A DNA stretch of 64,000 nt, taken from Streptomyces sp. Mut1 (GTDB lineage: Bacteria > Actinomycetota > Actinomycetes > Streptomycetales > Streptomycetaceae). The position numbers were made by a program, and so were the translations under genes. Location: the NCBI RefSeq assembly GCF_030719295.1, contig NZ_CP120997.1, positions 4,909,501 to 4,973,500 on the forward strand, given 5' to 3'. Position 1 is the stretch's first letter; each line of letters begins with the position of its first letter. Below the pieces are notes generated by a model. The model was given only the letters and a program-made list of their open reading frames with translations, had not been told where the DNA came from and did not search any database. Positions 44,333-52,861 of the stretch are shown here, piece after piece.

Positions 44333-45268
44333 ATGAGCACCTCCCGTCTGCGCACCCTCGGCAACCGCACCGCCGGACCCGGGCAGCCCGTGTACATCAC
44401 CGGCGAGATCGGCATCAACCACAACGGCGACCTCGGCAACGCCCTCGCGCTCATCGACGTGGCCGCCGAAGCCGGCTGCGACGCCGTCAAGTTCCAGAAG
44501 CGCACCCCGGAGATCTGCACCCCCCGCGACCAGTGGGACATCGAGCGCGACACCCCCTGGGGCCGGATGACGTACATCGACTACCGCCACCGCGTCGAGT
44601 TCGGCGAGACCGAGTACCGGGCCATCTCCGAGCACTGCGCCGAGCGCGGCATCGACTGGTTCGCCTCCCCGTGGGACACCGAGGCCGTCACCTTCCTGGA
44701 GAAGTTCGACGTGCCCGCCCACAAGGTGGCCTCCGCCTCGCTCACCGACGACGAACTGCTGCGCACCCTGCGGGCCACCGGCCGCACGGTGATCCTCTCC
44801 ACCGGCATGTCGACCCCGCGCCAGATCCGGCACGCGGTCGAGGTCCTCGGCTCCGACAACATCCTGCTCTGCCACGCCACCTCCACGTACCCGGCGAAGG
44901 CCGAGGAGCTGAACCTGCGGGTCATCAACACCCTCCAGCAGGAGTACCCCAACGTCCCGATCGGCTACAGCGGCCACGAGACAGGCCTCCAGACCACCCT
45001 CGCCGCGGTCGCCCTCGGCGCCGCGTTCGTCGAGCGCCACATCACCCTGGACCGCGCCATGTGGGGCTCCGACCAGGCCGCGTCCGTCGAACCCCAGGGC
45101 CTCACCCGCCTCGTCCGCGACATCCGCACCATCGAGGCCTCCCTCGGCGACGGCGTCAAGAAGGTGTACGAGTCCGAGCTCGGCCCGATGAAGAAGCTCC
45201 GCCGGGTCCCGGGCGTCGTCGCGGAGAGCGGCTCGGCGGCCCCGGCCGCCGAGCCGGTCGCGGTCTGA
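44333..45268 (+). CDS. neuB: NeuB-type nonulosonate synthase lacking the SAF domain
   Basis: 311 residues. Condenses PEP with a mannose-type aldose (phosphate). Active-site segments GEIGINHNGDLG, DAVKFQKRTP, ILSTGMSTPRQI, CHATSTYPAKAEELN, GYSGHE and ERHITLDRAMWGSDQ are all present. Canonical NeuB is about 345-350 aa with a C-terminal SAF (antifreeze-like) domain. Here the barrel is followed only by a short Ala/Pro tail, so that domain is missing. Start 10 bp after neuA. No neuC gene is nearby, favouring Kdn synthesis from mannose-6-P. Confidence 0.92.
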   Translation: MSTSRLRTLGNRTAGPGQPVYITGEIGINHNGDLGNALALIDVAAEAGCDAVKFQKRTPEICTPRDQWDIERDTPWGRMTYIDYRHRVEFGETEYRAISEHCAERGIDWFASPWDTEAVTFLEKFDVPAHKVASASLTDDELLRTLRATGRTVILSTGMSTPRQIRHAVEVLGSDNILLCHATSTYPAKAEELNLRVINTLQQEYPNVPIGYSGHETGLQTTLAAVALGAAFVERHITLDRAMWGSDQAASVEPQGLTRLVRDIRTIEASLGDGVKKVYESELGPMKKLRRVPGVVAESGSAAPAAEPVAV

Positions 45269-45279
45269 CGGGCCGGCCG

Positions 45280-46338
45280 GTGAACCTCGCCTTCGTCGAG
45301 AGCCCGGTCCAGCTCCTGAACGTCCTGGAGTGGGCCGTCACCGAGGGAGGCGGCGGCCGCGTCCTCACGGACGTCACCGTCGTCGTCCTCCCCCCGGTCG
45401 ACCCGATGTCGCGCGGCCAGCTGCGCCGGATGGCGGAGCTGGCCCGCGACGAGGGCATGACCGTGCGCTGGCAGGAGGCGCGCGGCGACTCCGGCACCCC
45501 GCTGAAGTCGCTGCGCGCCCTCACCAAGCTCATACGGAACGCCGACCACATCGTCATCGGCGACCCGTTCTCCCGTTACGTACAGCTCCTGCTCACGCTG
45601 GTACGCCCCCGCCGCCTCACCGTGGTGGACGACGGCACCGCCACCATGGAGTTCGTCGCCCAGCTCACCCGGGGCGAGCGCCTGGTGCGCTGGCACCGCC
45701 GGGGCGGCTCGGGCCCCCGTGAACTGGCCCTCGCCCCCGTGACGGCCACCGCCCGCCGCCGCTTCACCCCGTCGGCGGCGCGCGAGGTCGAGCTCTTCAC
45801 CGCCATGCCGGTGATCCCGCCGCCCGGCGTCACCCTCATCCCGAACACCTTCTCCTGGACCCGCTCCCGCTTCGGCCCGCCGCTGCTCACCAAGGGCGCC
45901 GACCTGGTCGGCACCTCCCTGGTCGAGACGGGCGTGGTCGACCGCGCCCGCTACCTGGAGGCGGTCGCGGCCCTGGCCCGTACGCACGGCGCCACCCGCT
46001 ACTTCGCCCACCGCCGCGAATCCACCGAGAAGCTCCACGCCCTGGAGGCGGCCACCGGCCTGGAGATCGTCCGCCCGGACCTCCCGCTGGAACTCATCGC
46101 CCGCCGCGGCCCCATCGGCCGCACGGTCCTGAGCTTCCCCTCCACGGTGGTCCACACCCTGCCCCTCGCCCTCACCGGCACCGAGGTCAAGGTCGCCGTC
46201 TGCGACATCGCCCCGGAATGGCTCCACGAGACGGCGTCCCCGAGAGCCCAGGGCTTCCTGACCGGCGTCACGGAGACGGCCCGCGACGTCCACCGCCTGG
46301 CACCGTGGCGGGCGACGGCGATCACTACGGAGGCATGA
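45280..46338 (+). CDS. sialyltransferase-like glycosyltransferase (GT52/polysialyltransferase type)
   Basis: 352 residues from GTG 45280, 11 bp after neuB. Begins NLAFVESPVQLLNVLEWA, a typical start for GT52 and related proteins. LTVVDDGTATMEFV matches the D/E-D/E-G motif, YFAHRRESTEK the H-P/H-R motif and LSFPSTVVHTLPLAL the S-S/T motif of bacterial sialyltransferase families. Would use CMP-nonulosonate made by its two neighbours. Last gene of the operon. Confidence 0.85.
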   Translation: MNLAFVESPVQLLNVLEWAVTEGGGGRVLTDVTVVVLPPVDPMSRGQLRRMAELARDEGMTVRWQEARGDSGTPLKSLRALTKLIRNADHIVIGDPFSRYVQLLLTLVRPRRLTVVDDGTATMEFVAQLTRGERLVRWHRRGGSGPRELALAPVTATARRRFTPSAAREVELFTAMPVIPPPGVTLIPNTFSWTRSRFGPPLLTKGADLVGTSLVETGVVDRARYLEAVAALARTHGATRYFAHRRESTEKLHALEAATGLEIVRPDLPLELIARRGPIGRTVLSFPSTVVHTLPLALTGTEVKVAVCDIAPEWLHETASPRAQGFLTGVTETARDVHRLAPWRATAITTEA

Positions 46339-46437
46339 CCCCGAGTCCGTCCCCGACCTGCCACGGGGTCCGGGTCAGGGGCGAGCCCGGGGCATCCCCG
46401 ATAGCTGCCGGCGCGGGCGCGACGCGACGATGAGGCC

Positions 46438-47052
46438 ATGCAGACAACAGAATTGACGCAGCGTCATCCCGACATGGCGGTCACCACGGGGGTGCTCCTC
46501 GCGGGCCCGGCCCTGATGGCCGGCTACGGCGTGGTGCGGCTCGCGGGGCGGGCGGTGGGTGACTACGGCCCCGGGGTGTGGTGGTCGGTGGCGCACGTGC
46601 TCTTCCTCGCCGGGGTGCTGGCGTTCGTCCCGGTGTTCCTGGGGCTGCGGCGGCCGGCCGGGGTGCGTGGCGGCGGGCGGACCGGCATCCGGGTGGCGGC
46701 CGCGGTCGGGTTGCTGGGCGCTGCCGCGGTGGCGGTCCAGGCCTCGGTCGACCTGGTGGTCGGGTTCCTCGCGGCGGACAAGCGGGCGATGAGTGACATG
46801 TTCGAGAAGGTCCAGGACGTGCCCGGTGTGGTGCCGGCCGTCTACTCGGTGGTGCCGATGCTGTTCTGGCTCGGGCTGCTGGCGCTCGTCACGCTGCTCG
46901 CGTTCTTCCGCAGGGACGTGGTCCCCGCCCGGTCTCCGCTGCTGGTGCTGGCCGGGGCCGTCACGATGGCCGTGAGCCTGGACCTGCTGGCGGCCGGAGC
47001 CCTGTGCATCGGGCTGGCGCTGTACCCGGTACGCCGGGGGCCGCGGGGCTGA
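46438..47052 (+). CDS. multi-pass membrane protein of unknown function
   Basis: 204 residues with about five hydrophobic helices (from about 14 to 195) and a short cytoplasmic N-terminus. The mid-loop FLAADKRAMSDMFEKVQDVP is the only polar stretch. No family recognised. Ends 22 bp from the convergent M48 protease gene. Confidence 0.78.
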   Translation: MQTTELTQRHPDMAVTTGVLLAGPALMAGYGVVRLAGRAVGDYGPGVWWSVAHVLFLAGVLAFVPVFLGLRRPAGVRGGGRTGIRVAAAVGLLGAAAVAVQASVDLVVGFLAADKRAMSDMFEKVQDVPGVVPAVYSVVPMLFWLGLLALVTLLAFFRRDVVPARSPLLVLAGAVTMAVSLDLLAAGALCIGLALYPVRRGPRG

Positions 47053-47073
47053 GGGGCTCGTGCGGGACAGCCC

Positions 47074-48348
47074 TCAGCGGCCGTTCATGACGCGGCGCGC
47101 CACCGTGTTCCGTGCCCCCTTGAGTTCTGCCTGCACCGCGGTGCGGCGCGCGGCGTCCACGGTGACCGTCGCCGACAGGGCGGCCGTGGCCAGCAGCCGG
47201 GCCCGGCGCAGATGGGTCGGGGGGTGCGTGGAGTCGACGCTGTGACCGCGCAGCGCGCTGCGGCGGCGCTGCCGTTCGTGTTCGCTCGCCGGAATCGAGT
47301 CCATATGGGCGGCCAGACGTTCCCACAGCCCGTCCCAGGCCTCACGGCCTGCCGGAGATCCGGTGCGGCGGCTCCGGAGCGTGTTGGACTCGCGCAGCAG
47401 GGTGGCTGTGACGGATTCGCTGACCAGCAGCCGGTCCATCAGGCCCACGGCGGCTTCCGTGGAACCGCACCGGGCGGCGAAGGAGTCGGCCAGGTACTCA
47501 CCGCGCTGTGTGGCGCGCAGGGTCAGGTGGTCGAGGACCATCAGGACGCCCGTGACCGCGGAACGCGGAAGCAGATAGAGCGTGTTGCACACGGCCTCCA
47601 GGGGGGTCGGGTGCTCGACCGGGGTCAGCAGGTACCGCCAGGTGTCCAGGGAACGGATCGCGTTCCCGATGATCAGGCCGCGGCGGGTGTCGCCGTTGGC
47701 GTAGTGGCCGAGCTCATGCCCCAGCAGCGCGATCCGCTGCTCGGTGGTGAGGGTCTCCCAGAGGCCGAGACCGATGGAGAGCAGCCGTCGGCGCCGGAGG
47801 CCGTACGTCGACACGCTCGCGTTGCACTCATCGGTGACCGAGACCGCGTGCACCCCGGTCGTCCCCATCGTCCCGGCGATCTCGTCGATCAAGGCGAACA
47901 GCTCGGGTGCGTCGGCCCGGCGCAGGACCGGTTCGTCTCCGGGCAGGCGTGCGAACCGGGGGCGCAGGGCCCAGGTGACGACGAGGCACACGACGCCGAG
48001 GAGCGGGAGCGCGCTGCCCCAGCCGAGCGTCACCAGCAGCAGCCCCGCGACGAGCAGCGCGGCGGTGACGCCGTGGACGGCCAGTGCCAGGGCGAGGGCG
48101 AGGGCATCTGTCGCACCGCGCCGGGGGCGGAGGGGTCCGTCCGTGGTCACCTCGGCCAGCAGCCTCTCGCCGTGCTGCCGGGCCAGCCTGTGCCGCAGGA
48201 TCTCCAGCCGCCCTGTCGGCGCCTCCGGCTGCCCCGGGTCCACATTCCAGTCGCAGGCGGCACACCAGGTCACGAACCTGCGGTCCGTCCGGATCTCCGC
48301 CCCGCATTCCGGGCATGACTGAACGTGCTGTTCCACCGCGTTGAGCAC
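47074..48348 (-). CDS. M48 family zinc metalloprotease with N-terminal zinc ribbon
   Basis: 424 residues from a GTG at 48348 (a frame extends to 48414). Residues 10-35 form a zinc ribbon (CPECG...CAACDWN). Two membrane helices are near 95-140. The peptidase domain has HELGHYANGD (HExxH, about 215) and a downstream GEYLADSFAA giving the third ligand Glu. Related to HtpX/Ste24 membrane-protein quality-control proteases. The zinc ribbon suggests a cytoplasmic sensing or binding role. Confidence 0.88.
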   Translation of the reverse strand: MLNAVEQHVQSCPECGAEIRTDRRFVTWCAACDWNVDPGQPEAPTGRLEILRHRLARQHGERLLAEVTTDGPLRPRRGATDALALALALAVHGVTAALLVAGLLLVTLGWGSALPLLGVVCLVVTWALRPRFARLPGDEPVLRRADAPELFALIDEIAGTMGTTGVHAVSVTDECNASVSTYGLRRRRLLSIGLGLWETLTTEQRIALLGHELGHYANGDTRRGLIIGNAIRSLDTWRYLLTPVEHPTPLEAVCNTLYLLPRSAVTGVLMVLDHLTLRATQRGEYLADSFAARCGSTEAAVGLMDRLLVSESVTATLLRESNTLRSRRTGSPAGREAWDGLWERLAAHMDSIPASEHERQRRRSALRGHSVDSTHPPTHLRRARLLATAALSATVTVDAARRTAVQAELKGARNTVARRVMNGR

Positions 48349-48612
48349 TGCCGAGGCCCCCCTCGTCCCACGGCTCCGACCCGGAGACCGTTCACGTGTC
48401 CGGCGTACGCGCATGCGGGTCCGCCGTCGAGGACGCAGATTAGGCCGTGGGTTCGGCGACCGTACAGGGGGTACCGAGGGGTGGGAATCGGCGGAGTTTA
48501 CCCGCCTCTATCTCATGTCACACATGTCGACGCCGTCTTTTGTTCCTCTAAGTGGCTGAAGTTTTCTTGTTTCATGGTCAGTTGAGGGGGGAAGAGGCTT
48601 ACCCTTCAACAG

Positions 48613-49851
48613 GTGAGCCAGTTGATCTGTCCCGAGTCCGATGCCGACCTGCCCCAGGGCGAGCCCCTGCCCGGCGCCCTGCCCGAGGCCCTGCGCGCCG
48701 AGCTGATCGCCTTCCGCCGGGACATGCACATGCACCCCGAGCTGGGTAACCAGGAGTTCCGCACCACCGCGGCGATCAAGGCCCGGCTGGAGCAGGCGGG
48801 GCTCGCGCCCCGGGTGCTCACCTCCGGGACCGGGCTCATGTGTGACGTGGGGACGCGCGGGGAAGAGACGCGGCCCATGCTCGCGCTGCGGGCCGACATC
48901 GACGCGCTGCCGATCCCGGACAGCAAGACCGGCGTCCCGTACCGCTCCACCGTGCCCGACCGGGCGCACGCCTGCGGGCACGACATCCACACCACCACCG
49001 TCCTCGGCGCCGGCCTCGTGCTCGCCGAGCTGGACCGGCAGGGGCTGCTGCCCAACCCCGTGCGGCTGATCTTCCAGCCGGCCGAGGAGGTGCTGCCCGG
49101 AGGGGCGCCCGACGCGATCGACTCGGGGGTGCTGGAGGGCGTCGGGTCGATCATCGGGGTGCACTGCGACCCCAAGGTCGACGTCGGCCGGATCGGGCTG
49201 CGGGTCGGCGCGATCACCTCCGCCTGCGACCGGCTCGAACTGTCCCTCGACGGGCCGGGCGGCCACACCGCCCGCCCACACCTGACCACGGACCTGGTCA
49301 CCGCCGCCGCCAAGGTCGCCACCGAGGTCCCCGCGCTGCTCGCCCGGCGGGTCGACGCCCGGTCGGGGCTCGCGCTGACCTGGGGACGGCTGGAGACCGG
49401 CCACGCCTGCAACGTCATCCCGCAGCACGCCGAGCTGTCGGGCACCGTCCGCTGCCTGGACCTCGGGGCCTGGCGCGATGCCCCGGACCTGGTGCACGCC
49501 GCGATCGACGAGGTGGCCGGGATGTACGGCGCCAAGACGGTGATCAACTACATCCGCGGTGTCCCGCCCGTCGTCAACGACGCCGCCGCGATCGATCTCC
49601 TGGCCGGTGCCATGTCCGCCCGCCGCGGCCCGTACGCGATCGAGGACACCGAGCAGAGCCAGGGAGGGGAGGACTTCTCCTGGTACCTGGAGCACGTCCC
49701 GGGGGCCATGGCGCGCCTCGGAGTCCGTACCCCCGGCGACACGCGCGGGCTCGACCTCCACCGGGGCAACTTCGACGCGGACGAGGAAGCGATCACCGTG
49801 GGGGTGGAACTCTTCACCGCCTCCGTGTTGCTCCACGGCAATCATCTGTAA
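48613..49851 (+). CDS. M20 family metallo-amidohydrolase
   Basis: 412 residues. Metal and active-site motifs of the M20D amidohydrolase group: DMHMHPELGNQEF, RADIDALPI, HACGHDIHTT (Cys-Gly-His-Asp-x-His), PAEEVLPGGA and a C-terminal SQGGEDFSWY. It probably hydrolyses N-acyl amino acids or similar amides in the cytoplasm. GTG start. Separated by 138 bp from the BMP lipoprotein gene. Confidence 0.92.
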   Translation: MSQLICPESDADLPQGEPLPGALPEALRAELIAFRRDMHMHPELGNQEFRTTAAIKARLEQAGLAPRVLTSGTGLMCDVGTRGEETRPMLALRADIDALPIPDSKTGVPYRSTVPDRAHACGHDIHTTTVLGAGLVLAELDRQGLLPNPVRLIFQPAEEVLPGGAPDAIDSGVLEGVGSIIGVHCDPKVDVGRIGLRVGAITSACDRLELSLDGPGGHTARPHLTTDLVTAAAKVATEVPALLARRVDARSGLALTWGRLETGHACNVIPQHAELSGTVRCLDLGAWRDAPDLVHAAIDEVAGMYGAKTVINYIRGVPPVVNDAAAIDLLAGAMSARRGPYAIEDTEQSQGGEDFSWYLEHVPGAMARLGVRTPGDTRGLDLHRGNFDADEEAITVGVELFTASVLLHGNHL

Positions 49852-49916
49852 CCGGACAGGTCGCCCCGGGTACACGACGATCCGATAACGGCTTCCGTAC
49901 AGGGCTTTATCTGACA

Positions 49917-49930
49917 TCTACGCGCGTTAC
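49917..49930. promoter_or_regulatory. candidate operator, nucleoside regulon site A
   Basis: TCTACGCGCGTTAC: left half and centre match the TCTAYGCGYGTAGA consensus seen at 51212 and 55694, right half degenerate. About 60 bp before the BMP lipoprotein start. Confidence 0.4.
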
Positions 49931-49989
49931 GATCGCGGCGAAACCAGCGCCGGAAGAGGCGCTTCGGTCAGGTTTGAAGGAGCCTTCCC

Positions 49990-51042
49990 TTGCGCCGGAT
50001 CACTAGGATCGCCGCTGTTGGCGTCATGTCCGCAGCACTCGCAGTCAGCGTTACCGCGTGTGGCGACTCGTCCTCCTCGTCGAGCAGCAGCTCCGACTCC
50101 AAGGACAAGAAAACCGCCCTCGCGTACGACATCGGCGGACGCGGGGACCAGTCGTTCAACGACGCCGCCTACGCGGGCCTGGCCAAGGCCGAGAAGGACC
50201 TCGGCGTCAAGGGCACCGAGGCCGAGCCCTCGGACGGCGAGTCGGACGCGGACAAGGTCCAGCGCCTCACCTCGCTGGCCCGCGCCGGGAACAACCCGGT
50301 CATCGGTGTCGGCTTCGCCTACGCGCCCGCCATCAAGAAGGTCGCGCCGAAGTTCCCGAAGATCACCTTCGGCATCATCGACGACGCCTCGGTGACCGGC
50401 TCCAACATCGCCAACATCGTCTTCAACGAGGAGCAGGGCTCCTACCTCGCGGGTGTCGCCGCCGCCAAGGTCACCAAGACCAAGACGGTCGGCTTCATCG
50501 GCGGTGTCGAGACCCCGCTGATCAAGAAGTTCGAGGCGGGCTTCACGCAGGGCGTCAAGGACACCAACTCCTCGGTGAAGGTGATCTCCCAGTACCTGAC
50601 CCAGCCGCCGAACTTCGACGGCTTCTCCAAGCCCGACCTCGGCAAGGCCGCGGCCCAGGGCCAGCTCGACAAGAAGGCCGACGTGATCTACTCGGCGGCC
50701 GGTCTGGCCGGTTCCGGTGCGATCGAGGCCGTCTCCAAGGCCGGCAAGTGGAACATCGGCGTCGACTCCGACCAGTACAACCAGAAGGGCCTGGCGGCCT
50801 ACAAGGAGTCCATCCTGACCTCGGTCACGAAGGACGTCGAGGACTCGGTCTTCAACCTGATCAAGTCCGTGCAGGACGGCAAGCCGCAGTCCGGTGAGAT
50901 CCGCTACGGCCTGGACAAGGACGGCGTCGGCCTGGCCACGTCGAACCCGAAGTTCACCGAGATGACCGACGTCGTCGCCGCCGTGGACAAGGCCAAGCAG
51001 GAGATCATCGACGGCAAGATCACCGTCAAGACCACCCCGTAA
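49990..51042 (+). CDS. BMP family nucleoside-binding lipoprotein
   Basis: 350 residues. Substrate-binding protein of a BmpA/MglB-like nucleoside ABC transporter. TTG start with GAAGGAG upstream, signal peptide, and lipobox SVTAC (Cys about 24) followed by a Ser-rich linker. Typical segments are YDIGGRGDQSFNDAAYAGL, GVGFAYAPAIKKVAPKFP, NIVFNEEQGSYLAG and VIYSAAGLAGSGAIEAV. A terminator follows, so it is expressed more strongly than, or separately from, the ATPase and permeases. Confidence 0.93.
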   Translation: MRRITRIAAVGVMSAALAVSVTACGDSSSSSSSSSDSKDKKTALAYDIGGRGDQSFNDAAYAGLAKAEKDLGVKGTEAEPSDGESDADKVQRLTSLARAGNNPVIGVGFAYAPAIKKVAPKFPKITFGIIDDASVTGSNIANIVFNEEQGSYLAGVAAAKVTKTKTVGFIGGVETPLIKKFEAGFTQGVKDTNSSVKVISQYLTQPPNFDGFSKPDLGKAAAQGQLDKKADVIYSAAGLAGSGAIEAVSKAGKWNIGVDSDQYNQKGLAAYKESILTSVTKDVEDSVFNLIKSVQDGKPQSGEIRYGLDKDGVGLATSNPKFTEMTDVVAAVDKAKQEIIDGKITVKTTP

Positions 51043-51068
51043 CGACCCCCGTCGTACGGCTGGCCCCA

Positions 51069-51101
51069 GGCCCGGAGCGCGTGGCATCGCCGCTCCGGGC
51101 C
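51069..51101 (+). terminator. terminator after the BMP lipoprotein gene
   Basis: Perfect 11-bp stem GGCCCGGAGCG (51069-51079) with its complement at 51091-51101, 11-nt loop, 27 bp past the stop. Confidence 0.75.
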
Positions 51102-51211
51102 TGCGGGATACTCCTCGAAGTGAGTTCCGCCCGTCGCAGTGCACTCTCGGACAGGCCGCGGACCCCGGTGTCCCGGCCCTGCCGCACGCGAGCGTCTGAC
51201 GATTCAGCAAC

Positions 51212-51225
51212 GCTACGCGTGTAGA
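51212..51225. promoter_or_regulatory. candidate operator, nucleoside regulon site B
   Basis: GCTACGCGTGTAGA, 12 of 14 positions of TCTACGCGCGTAGA, about 77 bp before the ATPase coding region. Confidence 0.5.
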
Positions 51226-51301
51226 CAGCCCTCAGGCGCGATAACTTCACCCCGCCCCTCTGCCCCTGCTCCCGCTCCTGTCCGGCCAAGGAGAGTGCGT
51301 C

Positions 51302-52861
51302 ATCAACGCGTCCAGCAGTCCCCCCGCCGTAGAACTGCACGGCATCACCAAGCGTTTCCCCGGCGTCGTCGCCAACCACGACATCGGCATCACCGTCCAC
51401 AAGGGCACGGTCCACGCCCTCGTGGGCGAGAACGGTGCCGGCAAGTCCACCCTGATGAAGATCCTCTACGGCATGCAGAAGCCGGACGAGGGCACCATCG
51501 CGGTGGACGGCGAGCAGGTCTCGTTCGGCAACCCCGGCGACGCCATCGCGCGCGGCATCGGCATGGTGCACCAGCACTTCATGCTCGCCGACAACTTCAC
51601 CGTCCTGGAGAACGTCGTACTCGGCGGCGAGAAGCTGCACGGCATCGGCGCCGCCGCCCGGAAGAAGATCAAGGAGATCTCCGACGCCTACGGCCTGGGC
51701 GTACGGCCCGACGCGCTCGTCGAGGACCTGGGGGTCGCCGACCGGCAGCGGGTGGAGATCCTCAAGGTCCTCTACCGCGGCGCCCGCATCCTGATCCTCG
51801 ACGAGCCGACCGCGGTGCTCGTCCCGCAGGAGGTGGACGCGCTCTTCGCGAACCTCCGCGAGCTCAAGGCCGAGGGCCTGACCGTCATCTTCATCTCGCA
51901 CAAGCTCGGCGAGGTCCTCTCGGTCGCCGACGAGATCACGGTGATCCGGCGCGGTACGACCGTCGGCACCGCCGACCCGGCGCAGACCACGACCAAGCAG
52001 CTCGCCGAGCTGATGGTCGGCAGCGAACTGCCCTCGCCCGAGACCCGTGAGTCCACGGTGACGGATGAGCCGATGCTCCGCGTCGAGGGGCTCTCCCTCA
52101 CGATGACGGACCCGGACGGCACCGTCCGCGACGTCCTGTCCGATGTCGGCTTCACCATCCACAAGGGTGAGGTCCTCGGCATCGCGGGCGTCGAGGGCAA
52201 CGGCCAGACCGAGCTGATCGACGCGCTCATCGGGATGAAGTCCGCCGACAGCGGCGTGATCACCCTGGGCGACCAGGACATCTCCCGGGTACCCACCCGC
52301 AAGCGGCGCGAGCGCGGCATCGGCTACATCCCCGAGGACCGGCACCGGCACGGGGTCCTGCTGGACGCGCCGCTCTGGGAGAACCGCATCCTCGGACACG
52401 TCACCGAGAAGCCCAACAGCCGCGGCTTCCTGCTGGACCCCGGGGCCGCCCGCCAGGACACCGTGCGGATCGTGCGCGAGTACGACGTACGCACCCCCGG
52501 CATCGAGGTCACAGCCGCCTCCCTCTCCGGCGGCAACCAGCAGAAGCTGATCGTCGGCCGCGAGATGAGCCACGCGCCGAAGCTCCTGATCGCCGCCCAC
52601 CCCACCCGTGGCGTGGACGTCGGCGCGCAGGCGCAGATCTGGGACCAGATCCGCGAGGCCCGCCGCGAAGGGCTCGCGGTCCTGCTCATCTCGGCGGACC
52701 TGGACGAGCTGATCGGACTCTCCGACACCCTGCGCGTCATGTACCGCGGCAAGCTCGTCGCGGACGCCGACCCCGCGACCATCACCCCCGAGGAACTGGG
52801 CTCGGCCATGACCGGCGCCGCCGCAGGTCACCTCGAAGCAGCACCGGAGGACGAGGCCTGA
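51302..52861 (+). CDS. nucleoside ABC transporter ATP-binding protein, apparent non-canonical start
   Basis: About 519 residues with two ATPase domains: Walker A GENGAGKST (about 42-50), LILDEPTAVL, a second domain with GIAGVEGNGQTELI, SLSGGNQQKL and AAHPTRGVDVG. Codes in frame from at least 51302 (NASSSPPAVELHGITKRFPG is normal family sequence), but between the in-frame TAA at 51242 and GTG 51422 there is no ATG/GTG/TTG. Best candidates are ATC 51302 or GTC 51299 after AAGGAG (51288-51293). Starting at 51422 would delete half of the first ATPase domain's Walker A region. Confidence 0.88.
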   Translation: MNASSSPPAVELHGITKRFPGVVANHDIGITVHKGTVHALVGENGAGKSTLMKILYGMQKPDEGTIAVDGEQVSFGNPGDAIARGIGMVHQHFMLADNFTVLENVVLGGEKLHGIGAAARKKIKEISDAYGLGVRPDALVEDLGVADRQRVEILKVLYRGARILILDEPTAVLVPQEVDALFANLRELKAEGLTVIFISHKLGEVLSVADEITVIRRGTTVGTADPAQTTTKQLAELMVGSELPSPETRESTVTDEPMLRVEGLSLTMTDPDGTVRDVLSDVGFTIHKGEVLGIAGVEGNGQTELIDALIGMKSADSGVITLGDQDISRVPTRKRRERGIGYIPEDRHRHGVLLDAPLWENRILGHVTEKPNSRGFLLDPGAARQDTVRIVREYDVRTPGIEVTAASLSGGNQQKLIVGREMSHAPKLLIAAHPTRGVDVGAQAQIWDQIREARREGLAVLLISADLDELIGLSDTLRVMYRGKLVADADPATITPEELGSAMTGAAAGHLEAAPEDEA

